DNA of 64,000 bases from Methylobacter sp. S3L5C. GTDB lineage: Bacteria; Pseudomonadota; Gammaproteobacteria; Methylococcales; Methylomonadaceae. Position numbers and translations under genes: made by a program. The stretch lies in contig NZ_CP076024.1 of the NCBI RefSeq assembly GCF_022788635.1, positions 992,001 through 1,056,000 on the forward strand, in the 5' to 3' direction. Positions within the stretch are counted from its first letter, which is position 1. Every line of letters starts with the position of its first letter. A model generated the notes under the pieces. It worked only from the letters and a program-made list of their open reading frames with translations. It made no database searches and was not told the DNA's origin. This document shows, one piece after another, positions 1-7,734 of the stretch.

Positions 1-901
1 GAATATCTCCAACTAAAGCCTTAAGCTCCTGTATCAGTTGTTCAAACGTACTGTTGTAATAAGCTTCCCATTCATTCAAGCCTTGATCAATTAAAGGTCG
101 CCACAAAATAACCTTACCACGTAAAGTGCGGCGTGTTTGCTGGCTATCTTCCATACCGGCAATACGCACCTGGTTGCGAAACACCGCGTCATACTGGGAT
201 TTGTCGTAGTTGACATCGGCAAAGGACTTATCCCATTCATTTTTAAAATCGACACTGCGATCCTGCAAGTCGTTTTTAAAAATTTCCAGCAAATAGTTTT
301 TCACTTCCTTGCTGTCCAAACGATCCAGGCGCAACGTTCGGGTCAGAATCCGTTGATACGTCACTGCTTGTGACGTAAATTCCAGTGAGAAAATAGTAAA
401 ATCGGGGTCGTCCGAACGTTGTTTTTGACGATTACCGTACAACAAGGCGCGTAACTCGGCTTGTGGGTATATTTTGGCCGGCTTGCCCCGCTCAAACAGA
501 CGGCCGATTAACTTGGGCTGGGTAACCAACTTACCATCATCCAACCGGTAATCATCAAGATCAAGATTACCTTGATAGGCAAAGTACTCATAATCATGGC
601 TTAAGCCCTTGCCGACACAGCCAATCACTGCCATGCCTGACGGCAATAACACTTCCAGTAGAATATAGGCACTGTTGTCCGGAAAATAAAAACGTCGGGT
701 ATTTTCAAAGCTGTGCGCCCCAAATTCCATGTGCTGTTTATTAAGGATAAGCAGAAACTGCAAGGCATTAATCAAACTGGTTTTGCCGGTATTATTCGGG
801 GCGATAATCGATACTGAATCGTCCAGCGGCAATTCAGCACGACTGTAACCTGCGCTGTTTAATAATACCAACTTTTGAAAGCCGTACTGTAAAAGGCTCA
901 A
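1..901 (-). CDS. jetC: Condensin-like SMC ATPase, N-terminal part (JetC/MksB type), cut by window edge
   Basis: This is the SMC-like ATPase of a bacterial condensin operon (MukB/MksB/JetC class). Complexes of this kind extrude DNA loops, and in Wadjet systems they select small circular plasmids for cleavage. About 300 N-terminal codons are present. The Walker A motif NNTGKTS lies about 30 residues in, followed by LINALQFLLILNKQ, as expected for an SMC head. The C-terminal half and any JetD nuclease gene would lie left of position 1. I place the start at a TTG (901-899) that overlaps the TGA of jetB as TTGA; the frame is open from there to the edge. Without seeing jetD I cannot separate anti-plasmid Wadjet from a chromosomal MksBEF condensin. 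The SMC-type ATPase call is firm; the subtype is not. Confidence 0.75.
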   Translation of the reverse strand, partial: MSLLQYGFQKLVLLNSAGYSRAELPLDDSVSIIAPNNTGKTSLINALQFLLILNKQHMEFGAHSFENTRRFYFPDNSAYILLEVLLPSGMAVIGCVGKGLSHDYEYFAYQGNLDLDDYRLDDGKLVTQPKLIGRLFERGKPAKIYPQAELRALLYGNRQKQRSDDPDFTIFSLEFTSQAVTYQRILTRTLRLDRLDSKEVKNYLLEIFKNDLQDRSVDFKNEWDKSFADVNYDKSQYDAVFRNQVRIAGMEDSQQTRRTLRGKVILWRPLIDQGLNEWEAYYNSTFEQLIQELKALVGDI

Positions 902-1464
902 AGTAAATCCTCCTCAACGTATTCCGCCTGAAGCTGATCAGGTCTGTCAGCTTGCGCCAGTTCCTCAAACAAATCCAGGTAACGATGCACGGCGGTCAGC
1001 AGGCGATAGGCTTGGTCTTCAAACACCAAAAAACCGACGCGTGCCGCACTGTCCAAAATGTCTTTTAACATTTGCGGACTATTCATTTCTTCGGCTTCCA
1101 GGATGGCGTGATATTGCTGCCACAGCTTTTCAAGCAACGACGTATCAAGCCGCCACTGCTGAAACTGGAATAAATGCAAACCTTGATCGGCTTGATATTC
1201 AAACAGCAACATCAACAGCAAAGCGAGTCGACGGGTCAGCTTACCGGTATAAGAACTGGCTTGATCGGTTTTAAAATAAGCAAAACCCCGCCCATCCACT
1301 ACCAATACAAAACCTAACGCGGCAAACAAGTCCTGATAGTGGCTTTGCTGATTTTCCAGTTCAACCCAAAGTTCGGTGTCCTGCAAACGGTTTAAATGAG
1401 TCCCTGAACTTAATAGTTTAAAGAGTGGCTTTAGCTGGGTCAGTTGAGTCGAATGAAGTGTCAT
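898..1464 (-). CDS. jetB: MukE/MksE-like condensin subunit (JetB type)
   Basis: A 188-residue protein between the kleisin-like and SMC-like genes. That position, its size and its leucine-rich helical winged-helix character fit MukE/MksE/JetB, the small dimeric subunit that binds the kleisin and regulates the ATPase. I see no catalytic motif and would expect none. The ATG overlaps the upstream stop as ATGA (1461-1464), and its own TGA overlaps the TTG of the next gene, so the three subunits look translationally coupled. The call rests mainly on synteny plus overall resemblance to MksE. A role in plasmid defence is inferred only. Confidence 0.7.
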   Translation of the reverse strand: MTLHSTQLTQLKPLFKLLSSGTHLNRLQDTELWVELENQQSHYQDLFAALGFVLVVDGRGFAYFKTDQASSYTGKLTRRLALLLMLLFEYQADQGLHLFQFQQWRLDTSLLEKLWQQYHAILEAEEMNSPQMLKDILDSAARVGFLVFEDQAYRLLTAVHRYLDLFEELAQADRPDQLQAEYVEEDLL

Positions 1465-2705
1465 AAAGACGTAATTGTATGGCTGTGTAAGCGAATCGCG
1501 ACCTGCTTGAGAGCAATGCGTGTTTCTTTGGGGTCGGGAATGGCGACAATATCCGCCAAGCGAATAAACGTGTGGTAAAGCCTTAACAAAGTGATGTCCT
1601 GATAATGTCCATAATGGCCGGTTAACCAGTGCATCAAGTCCTTTAACGGCAAGCTATGATAAAGGTGTTCCCGGATGGCGTCCTCATCAACCTGTTCCAA
1701 CTGAATATGGGTGTCCTCAGTGGTCAACTCCGGAAAATCAACGGCTTTAGGCTGATAATGCCGCACTTGTTCCATTAACGTCAATAACTCCGGCCCGATG
1801 GCAACAGATACCGCGCGCTCTTTACGCCAAATTGGCAAATCCTGTTGCGAAAATGTTCTACGCAAACCTTTTTTGCGCACGTCACCCAATAACTGCCCAA
1901 TCGCGGCGCTTAGCCGGTTATGTCGACGCAATTCTTCTCGCAGTGGCATCAAGGTATTGGTGCATTGTTTCAAGGCGAGAAGTCCGCTTTGCCGTAATTC
2001 CTTAACCCTAAAACCTATTTGTCGCAACAAACGCTGATGACTGTATAAACCTCCTTGAATAAGTAATTGCTGTGCCAGCGCTTCCAATACTTTTTCAGCA
2101 TCTTCCAGCAACGGATAAAAACTCCCCCCCGCGCCGGTATCCATTAACTCTGTCATGGGTTGAACATAACGGTCATAAGCTTCCAGAACCTCACGATAAC
2201 GCTTGGCCAACGGCATTTTCTCGTCAGCGGCTTTGGCGCGTTCAGCAATGTCCTGAATGGCATGGGTATCTTGGTCAAGTTGTTGTAAAATTTGCCGAAG
2301 TTGATTGTCAATACGCACTGCACCTCGTTGCAATGCCACCATATCCCGATCCTGCACGGCCTGCTGTAATTGCTCCAGACCGGTTTTAATATCAACAATC
2401 CGGGCTTTTAAAATATCCGACAACCCCAATTCATGCTCATGTAACAAACTACCGACAAATTGACGGACATTTTCGTTAAGCTGCAACGTATTGCTATGCG
2501 ACATTTCAACCAACAATTCGGCGTTAACCAACTGTTGCAAACGCTCTACATGCTGTTCAGATGATTCATGAACATAGACTTTAGCCATTAACGCCAAAAT
2601 CTCGTTACGCTCATAGGCGATTTGATCGCGGCCCAATAACACGATACGCTCTATTACGTCCCAATGTTTTTCAAGTGCTCGAATCAGGCTGCGAGGGTTA
2701 ATCAT
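1461..2705 (-). CDS. jetA: Kleisin-like condensin subunit (JetA/MksF type)
   Basis: A 414-residue protein, first gene of the jetABC/mks operon. Its N terminus (about residues 1-90) reads as a winged-helix dimerisation region. A long helical, charged middle (about 100-280) and a C-terminal winged-helix-like segment follow, which is the layout of MukF/MksF/JetA kleisins that bridge the SMC heads and bind MukE. No enzyme motif is visible. Just upstream lies a decayed VapB-like antitoxin, and a short open frame (MFTVFFIEP..., stop at 2701-2703) overlaps the start codon, possibly a coupled leader or a remnant. Defence (Wadjet) versus chromosome organisation (MksBEF) cannot be decided without the gene downstream of jetC. 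Confidence 0.7.
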   Translation of the reverse strand: MINPRSLIRALEKHWDVIERIVLLGRDQIAYERNEILALMAKVYVHESSEQHVERLQQLVNAELLVEMSHSNTLQLNENVRQFVGSLLHEHELGLSDILKARIVDIKTGLEQLQQAVQDRDMVALQRGAVRIDNQLRQILQQLDQDTHAIQDIAERAKAADEKMPLAKRYREVLEAYDRYVQPMTELMDTGAGGSFYPLLEDAEKVLEALAQQLLIQGGLYSHQRLLRQIGFRVKELRQSGLLALKQCTNTLMPLREELRRHNRLSAAIGQLLGDVRKKGLRRTFSQQDLPIWRKERAVSVAIGPELLTLMEQVRHYQPKAVDFPELTTEDTHIQLEQVDEDAIREHLYHSLPLKDLMHWLTGHYGHYQDITLLRLYHTFIRLADIVAIPDPKETRIALKQVAIRLHSHTITSL

Positions 2706-2726
2706 ATTAAAATATCAAGCTCTGGT

Positions 2727-2885
2727 TCAATAAAAAATACGGTAAACATAAAATATTTTTTCCTGTTGTTTTAATGCCAGCAGGATTTAAAGACTCTGCT
2801 CTACTGCTTCACGTTTTAAGTTAATCCCTGTCAATTTTAAAACATTCGCCAAAAGATCATCATTGATCATAATATTAATAGACAT
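2727..2885 (-). pseudogene. VapB-like antitoxin interrupted by an in-frame stop
   Basis: The minus frame from the ATG at 2885 reads MSINIMINDDLLANVLKLTG and then NLKREAVEQSL. This matches the N-terminal pattern of VapB/DUF2191 ribbon-helix-helix antitoxins (I-D-D-x-L-L, L-T-G, K-R-E-A-V-E). A TAA follows at 2787-2789, yet the same frame continues with ILLALKQQEKI, which is how the family normally continues, before a second stop at 2727. A single nonsense change therefore seems to have broken the gene. No PIN-domain VapC is visible on either side, so this is a relic of a toxin-antitoxin pair. A good ribosome-binding site (GGAG) precedes the ATG. Confidence 0.6.
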
Positions 2886-3443
2886 AATAATCTCCTGTGA
2901 CTGTTTTATAATTATACACATCAAATCTGAAAATCAGCTCATCAACGGGATGCAACTTGGCCATAGGAGTTAAATTATTTTTGAGGTTTTATGGCTAAGT
3001 AACTATGCCACCTAAACTATTTGAGTTACCCACAGAAGCTGTGGATAACTCTGTGAATAACTTGTTTTTAACCAGCCTTACTAGCGGTTTTTATTACATA
3101 TTTGTCAGATTGAACAACTTTAAGCCAGTAATTATTTTTACTTTATTTTCAATTAGTTAGCAAATAATTGTTGACAGAAAAACGACCTGTATTGATTTTC
3201 TTGTGTTATTATTTTTTACAGGTCTTGATATGTGTATAAGACCGACCATGAAAAGGCCGTAGAGCGTTTTTTTCTGATGCCCATACTTCATGTTAGACAG
3301 CACTACATGATGATAAGGCTTACTGAAGGCACCTAGATTCATTTCCATTTCTTAAAGCAAGGGCAGTGATACAAAAATGTAGATTTAAAATCTCTATATC
3401 AATTTCATCTTTATTCGACTATTATTTAGTGTCGAATGATTTT
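2886..3443. other. Gene-poor AT-rich stretch with DnaA-box-like sites
   Basis: No convincing gene. A 63-codon open frame on the minus strand (3157-3348) resembles nothing I recognise and has no clear ribosome-binding site. The stretch holds a cluster of DnaA-box-like 9-mers (3026-3060, listed separately) and an inverted repeat GACCTGT...ACAGGTC around 3183-3228. Confidence 0.4.
3026..3060. promoter_or_regulatory. Cluster of DnaA-box-like 9-mers
   Basis: Two 9-mers on the minus strand match TTWTNCACA exactly: TTATCCACA (complement of 3040-3048) and TTATTCACA (complement of 3052-3060). A third on the plus strand, TTACCCACA (3026-3034), has one mismatch. Three sites within 35 bp of an AT-rich stretch exceed casual expectation. 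No dnaA, parAB or rep gene is nearby, so a function in replication is unproven. Confidence 0.3.
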
Positions 3444-3476
3444 ACGGATAGCATCCTTTCAAAGGATGCTATCCGT
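3444..3476. terminator. Strong hairpin after the methyltransferase gene
   Basis: A perfect inverted repeat: ACGGATAGCATCCTTT (3444-3459), one base, then its reverse complement (3461-3476). It lies 22 bp past the stop of the minus-strand methyltransferase gene. There is no long T tract on either side, so it may act as a factor-assisted terminator or an mRNA 3' end stabiliser. Confidence 0.6.
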
Positions 3477-3497
3477 CGCAACTTAAGTTGGTAGTCT

Positions 3498-4304
3498 TTA
3501 TTCAGGCTTGATAAATTTAATGGTCATCCGGTCACTTTCACCGATGGCAAGGTATTTATCACGATCCTTATCTTTTAGCGCTAAAGAAGGCGGCAACGTC
3601 CAAACGCCTTCGGGATAATTTTTGGTATCCTTACTATTGGCATTAATTTCAGATTTCCCCAAAAATTCAAAACCGGCATTTCTAGCCAATGCGATAACAT
3701 AATCTTCACTAAGATAACCGGACTCTGCTTTGGTATCTTGTGGCTTTAACAGGTTATTTCTATGCTCCACAACACCCAAAATGCCTCCCGGTTTTAATGC
3801 TTTGTACATGGCTTTAAATACCGCCGAGGCTTGATCATTTTTCATCCAGTTATGGACATTACGAAACGTCAAAACTCTATCTGCGGAGCCATCCGGCGCA
3901 ACTTGCAATGATTCCGGTGGCTCTAGTGCAGTTAGCTCAACTTTATCGTAAACCTTAGGCTGTTTGTGCATTTTATCAACAAATTTTTCCAGGCCTTTTT
4001 TGTGATAGGCCAGTTCTGCATCGGCTGAAAAATGCGCCGCATAAAGTTTACCCTTATCTTTTAAATAAGGTGCCAGAATTTCGGTATACCAACCTTCACC
4101 CGGCCAGATTTCAACCACGGTCATATTTTCTTTAACATCAAAAAATTTCAACGTTTGCAAAGGGTGCCGATAGCTATCACGAGCTTTATGTTCCGTAGAT
4201 CTCTGTTTTCCCGAGATTGCACTCTTTAAAGAATTTGAATCCCCGACGGCCTGTACAGATGAACAATTTATTGCCAGCAACAATACCCATAAAATTTTTT
4301 TCAT
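3498..4304 (-). CDS. Exported SAM-dependent methyltransferase-like protein
   Basis: A 268-residue protein with an N-terminal signal peptide (MKK, then a hydrophobic run to about residue 19, SVQA), so it is probably periplasmic. The body resembles the class I methyltransferase-like family COG4798. MTVVEIWPGEGWYTE (about 60-74) occupies the SAM-binding motif I position, with W-P-G-E-G in place of the usual D-x-G-x-G. RVLTFRNVHNWM (about 144-155) and the GGILGVVEH region (about 173-181) follow. Substrate and role are unknown, and a periplasmic SAM enzyme is odd because SAM is cytoplasmic. It stands alone between a terminator hairpin and dsbB. Confidence 0.7.
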   Translation of the reverse strand: MKKILWVLLLAINCSSVQAVGDSNSLKSAISGKQRSTEHKARDSYRHPLQTLKFFDVKENMTVVEIWPGEGWYTEILAPYLKDKGKLYAAHFSADAELAYHKKGLEKFVDKMHKQPKVYDKVELTALEPPESLQVAPDGSADRVLTFRNVHNWMKNDQASAVFKAMYKALKPGGILGVVEHRNNLLKPQDTKAESGYLSEDYVIALARNAGFEFLGKSEINANSKDTKNYPEGVWTLPPSLALKDKDRDKYLAIGESDRMTIKFIKPE

Positions 4305-4355
4305 TCAACTATCTCAATTAAAAAATGACTACAAACAAAAAATTAAAAACACTAT

Positions 4356-4388
4356 ACCTTGAACCTTGAACCTTGAACCTTGAACCTT
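4356..4388. repeat. Short tandem repeat, 7-bp unit, about 4.7 copies
   Basis: ACCTTGA is repeated four times exactly, followed by ACCTT. It lies between the start of the methyltransferase gene and the stop of dsbB. It is a simple-sequence repeat likely to vary in copy number between strains. Confidence 0.85.
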
Positions 4389-4389
4389 A

Positions 4390-4902
4390 TTATTTTTTTT
4401 CACAATTCCAGATTTGCAATAAACTTAATGTTGCCAACATTAAAAACGCCAGCAAAGTCCAGACGGGCATACTAAAACCCAGTAACGTCCAGTCTATCTT
4501 GGCACAATCGCCGGTACCACTTAACATTAATTTGAGAGTATCGAATAAGGGGAAATATTGAAACATATAATCTAATCCAGGGCCGCACTCCGGCACTTCA
4601 TCGGGCGGTAAATGTTGTAACCAAACATGTCGGGTTGATATGGATGCGCCTAATAGTGAGGTGATGGTACCCAAAACAGCATAACGTGTTACCCCTGTCT
4701 GTCCGGGATTATGTAGCCCCGCAATTAAAAAAACCAGTCCAGTCAATAAAATAGCCAGACGCTGGGAAATACATAAGGGACAAGGCTCCAAACCATCAAC
4801 CAATTGAAAATAAGCCCCCATACCCAACAAACCCATGCAACCTGTGAAGCCCAATAAAAACCAGATTCTCGAATTAAATTTTAGCACTCTACACATGATC
4901 AA
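4390..4902 (-). CDS. dsbB: Disulfide bond formation protein DsbB
   Basis: Inner-membrane quinone reductase that reoxidises DsbA. It is 170 residues with four predicted membrane helices. The first cysteine pair sits in CPLC (about residues 37-40, after GLEP) and is followed by ISQR. The second periplasmic pair is in ECGPGLDYM and GTGDC (about 100-132). Both length and motifs are typical of DsbB. No dsbA is next to it. The start may be the first ATG or the one two codons later (MIMCRV). It ends beside the 7-bp tandem repeat. Confidence 0.92.
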   Translation of the reverse strand: MIMCRVLKFNSRIWFLLGFTGCMGLLGMGAYFQLVDGLEPCPLCISQRLAILLTGLVFLIAGLHNPGQTGVTRYAVLGTITSLLGASISTRHVWLQHLPPDEVPECGPGLDYMFQYFPLFDTLKLMLSGTGDCAKIDWTLLGFSMPVWTLLAFLMLATLSLLQIWNCEKK

Positions 4903-5027
4903 CTTCTTTTATTAAAATACCTACAACCCAAGATGGGACCAATGTAACTTTATGATAACTTGTATCTCACCACTAACAGGCGGCACTGCAATCTCACAAA
5001 AATATCAATTTTCAGACATTTTCTTTC

Positions 5028-5720
5028 CTAAACGGCCTCAACTTCTTCTTTAAAAGCTCTGATTTCTCTTGATGGCCCCAGCACAATCAAAACATCACCT
5101 GTATTGAGGGTATACTCTTTTTCACCAATGGCAAAATGTAGTGCTTCACCTGAGTCGCTATCGACTACGCCGACGAGAATTAAATTATATTTTTCATTTA
5201 ACCTTAATTCACTGGTTCTGGTATTTTCCAGACAAGATCCTTTACCAATTTCTATTTGCGCAATATGTAAATCATGTCGCCCAAACACCGTGGCATCGAG
5301 GATATTGGTAATATCCGGTTTGGCCAACATGTCATGTGTTTTTCTGCCACAAATTTCATAAGGATCGATAATCTTGTTAGCCCCGGCCGCCAACAGTTTT
5401 TCTGCGGACTCGGGGTCATCAACAATAGCAACAATAGTCAGCGATTTATCTATAGCTCGCGCTGAGATTGTTAAAAACACATTATCAGAATCTCTCGGAT
5501 AAAAACAAAAAATGATATCAACATCAGCGCCTATACCAATTGATTTTAGTTCGTCATCATTACGAAAATCAATGATTTTAACTTCAAAACCTTTTTCTGC
5601 GACCAAATCTGCTTCGAACTCATCTTTCCCGATAAAAACAAGGCTGTATTCATCCTCATTTAACCGGCTCATTACCTCTAAAGACATAATACTATAGCCA
5701 AATATGGCAATTCTCTTCAT
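5028..5720 (-). CDS. TrkA-type NAD-binding K+ channel regulator (RCK/KTN protein)
   Basis: 230 residues with a TrkA-N Rossmann domain (RIAIFGYSIMSLEVMSRL at the N terminus, about 1-130) and a TrkA-C domain (about 140-225, ending GDVLIVLGP). Proteins of this type bind nucleotides and gate or regulate potassium transport. The nucleotide-binding glycine motif is degenerate (GYSIMS instead of GxGxxG). The ATG overlaps the stop of the channel gene upstream by four bases, so the two are co-transcribed and probably form a channel plus a separate regulatory subunit. Confidence 0.8.
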   Translation of the reverse strand: MKRIAIFGYSIMSLEVMSRLNEDEYSLVFIGKDEFEADLVAEKGFEVKIIDFRNDDELKSIGIGADVDIIFCFYPRDSDNVFLTISARAIDKSLTIVAIVDDPESAEKLLAAGANKIIDPYEICGRKTHDMLAKPDITNILDATVFGRHDLHIAQIEIGKGSCLENTRTSELRLNEKYNLILVGVVDSDSGEALHFAIGEKEYTLNTGDVLIVLGPSREIRAFKEEVEAV

Positions 5721-7321
5721 CGTCTGTGCCCGTTTTTTACCTGGCTTTTTTCAATTTGATCCCGAAAATAATCAATACCAATCTCTCTGCCTAAAACCAC
5801 CAATAAATCACCGCCCCGCAAGACAAAGTAAGGTTCAGGGTTAAAATAAAAATGCTCATTTTTTAATTTATAGCTATTTTTATGCTTACGATGTGCCGGA
5901 TTAGCACTGATTACACCGATCAGCATTAATTTTCTGCTCTCAAAGTCAACCTCAGAAATTTTCATGCCATCAATTACAGAACCTGAATAGACGCACAACG
6001 CTTCCATGATGAACTGTTTTTCTTCGCGAATAATACCTAAAATAGCCTCAAAAGCAACCGGTTGACCAATGTACTCGGCTACAACCATTGCCGCTATTTC
6101 AAAAGGCTGAATAACATTATCAGCCCCCGCCTGATAAAGTTTTTTAACATTTTCCTGATTATTTGCCCTGGAAATAATGCGAATATCCGGATTTAGATGC
6201 CGACTGGTCAGGGTAATATAGACATTAATCACATCATCACCGGTCGTGCATAAAACAGCGCTCGCTTTATTTTTAATACCGGCATTGATTAAAACTTCAT
6301 TTTTGCTGGCATCTGCATGAATAACCAAGTAGCCAAGCCGCCTTGCCTTAGAGGCATTAACTTCTTTGCTATCAATGATAACGAAATGTTGTTGGTGTTT
6401 TTCAAGCTGCATGGCGATATGCCGTCCGACCCTGCCGAATCCGCAAATAATAACAAAACTCGGATAGCCTTTTAGTTCAGCATAGGTTCTGTTTTCCCGT
6501 AAGTCCTGCATTTTGTCACTAAATGCCGAAACGATAATGGAGATAAAAAAAGATAAAACACCCAATCCGGTCAAAATCAATGCCATGGCAACTAACCGGC
6601 CGCCTGTAGTTTGCGGTGCAATATCTCCATAGCCGACCGATGAAACGGTCACTATCGACCAATAAGCCGCATCAAATAAATTACTGACCTGTCCGGCATT
6701 AGTTGGATGTTCAAAAAAATAAATCCCGGAACTACCGATAAATATCAGAAAACCCAACAAAATCGCCAAATTATAAAGCTCAAAGCGCTTGCTGTTTAAG
6801 ACTTCGGCAAATAATTTCAGGCTGGTAAAATACCGTAATAACTTAAATAATCGAAAAATAAGTAATACGCGCAGCATGCTTACTGGTCGGTAACTCGGCA
6901 AAATAGCTAGTAAATCGATCACCGCCAACGGCGTAAAAACATACTGTATTTTCTTGGCCAAAATTAGCCGGGCAACCTCACTCAGTCGAAAAGGACTATT
7001 TAAATACTTGGCCTTTTCGTAATGCTCCAAAACAATTTCATGGGAATCGTTATAAAGCCAGACTCGCAGTAAGTATTCAATGATAAACAAAAAGATGATG
7101 ACCTGTTCAAATAGTTTTTCAAACCGGGTCAACTGGGTATCTACTTCGTAAATTAGTAAAATAACACTAAATAGAACCAGGCAAATCATCACAATATCAA
7201 AATTTGATTTAATTCTACTATCCGGATTGTCCAGTAGATTATAAAAAAAACGCTTGGTATTTTTATAATGCGAAGATGTTTTTAAAGAGTAGGCAAAACA
7301 AACAATCAATCGAGTTAACAT
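5717..7321 (-). CDS. Voltage-gated-type K+ channel with TrkA/RCK domain
   Basis: 534 residues. A six-helix ion-transport domain occupies about residues 40-270, with the selectivity filter in VSSVGYGDI followed by the pore-lining helix. A cytoplasmic TrkA-N domain follows (VIICGFGRVGRHIAMQLE, about 290-410), then a TrkA-C domain (about 430-530, ending GGDLLVVLGREIG). This is the architecture of bacterial Kch/MthK-type channels gated by a nucleotide or ion ligand. It overlaps the downstream regulator gene by four bases. Its start lies only 28 bp after the last gas-vesicle regulator, gvrC, on the same strand, so read-through from that operon is possible. Confidence 0.85.
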   Translation of the reverse strand: MLTRLIVCFAYSLKTSSHYKNTKRFFYNLLDNPDSRIKSNFDIVMICLVLFSVILLIYEVDTQLTRFEKLFEQVIIFLFIIEYLLRVWLYNDSHEIVLEHYEKAKYLNSPFRLSEVARLILAKKIQYVFTPLAVIDLLAILPSYRPVSMLRVLLIFRLFKLLRYFTSLKLFAEVLNSKRFELYNLAILLGFLIFIGSSGIYFFEHPTNAGQVSNLFDAAYWSIVTVSSVGYGDIAPQTTGGRLVAMALILTGLGVLSFFISIIVSAFSDKMQDLRENRTYAELKGYPSFVIICGFGRVGRHIAMQLEKHQQHFVIIDSKEVNASKARRLGYLVIHADASKNEVLINAGIKNKASAVLCTTGDDVINVYITLTSRHLNPDIRIISRANNQENVKKLYQAGADNVIQPFEIAAMVVAEYIGQPVAFEAILGIIREEKQFIMEALCVYSGSVIDGMKISEVDFESRKLMLIGVISANPAHRKHKNSYKLKNEHFYFNPEPYFVLRGGDLLVVLGREIGIDYFRDQIEKSQVKNGHRR

Positions 7322-7349
7322 AGTATGAGCATTTCTTAAGGCAATAAGC

Positions 7350-7730
7350 TTACCTGTCAGTCAATAATAACGAATGTAGCGTTTTCAATAACTCTTCATT
7401 AGTAAATGGTTTGGCTAAAAAACTACAAATAATACCATCATCAATGGCATGACGAACTACGGGATCATCTTGATAATGATAACCCGAAACCAACACTACC
7501 CGAGGTCTGTTTTGTATCATGGTACTTGCGCGTCTGGCGACTTCCAAACCATCCATATCAGGTAGTTTGGCATCCAAAAATACCACCGAAAAATCGCCAT
7601 TGGCTAACTTAAAACAGGCATCTTCACCGCTATAAGCGGTGACAACATTCAAGCCTTGTGATTCAATGATTTGGGAGATAACCCAGCACATGTCAGGCTC
7701 ATCATCAACGATGAGAATAGGTGTGATCAT
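7350..7730 (-). CDS. gvrC: Single-domain response regulator (GvrC-like)
   Basis: A CheY-like receiver of 126 residues with no output domain. The acidic pair D9-D10, the phosphoryl-accepting D53 (VFLDAKLPDMDG) and the conserved lysine in FLAKPF are present. I choose the ATG at 7730, because an upstream extension would run back through the end of the kinase gene and adds residues unlike a receiver. The start is four bases past the stop of the kinase. By position it matches GvrC at the end of the Serratia 39006 gas-vesicle regulatory operon. It probably takes phosphate from GvrB and works through GvrA or by protein contact. Confidence 0.8.
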   Translation of the reverse strand: MITPILIVDDEPDMCWVISQIIESQGLNVVTAYSGEDACFKLANGDFSVVFLDAKLPDMDGLEVARRASTMIQNRPRVVLVSGYHYQDDPVVRHAIDDGIICSFLAKPFTNEELLKTLHSLLLTDR

Positions 7731-7734
7731 AATT

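Noticed and set aside
3157-3348. 63-codon minus-strand frame in the gap after the condensin operon
   Set aside because: No ribosome site, no family resemblance, low-complexity AT-rich context.
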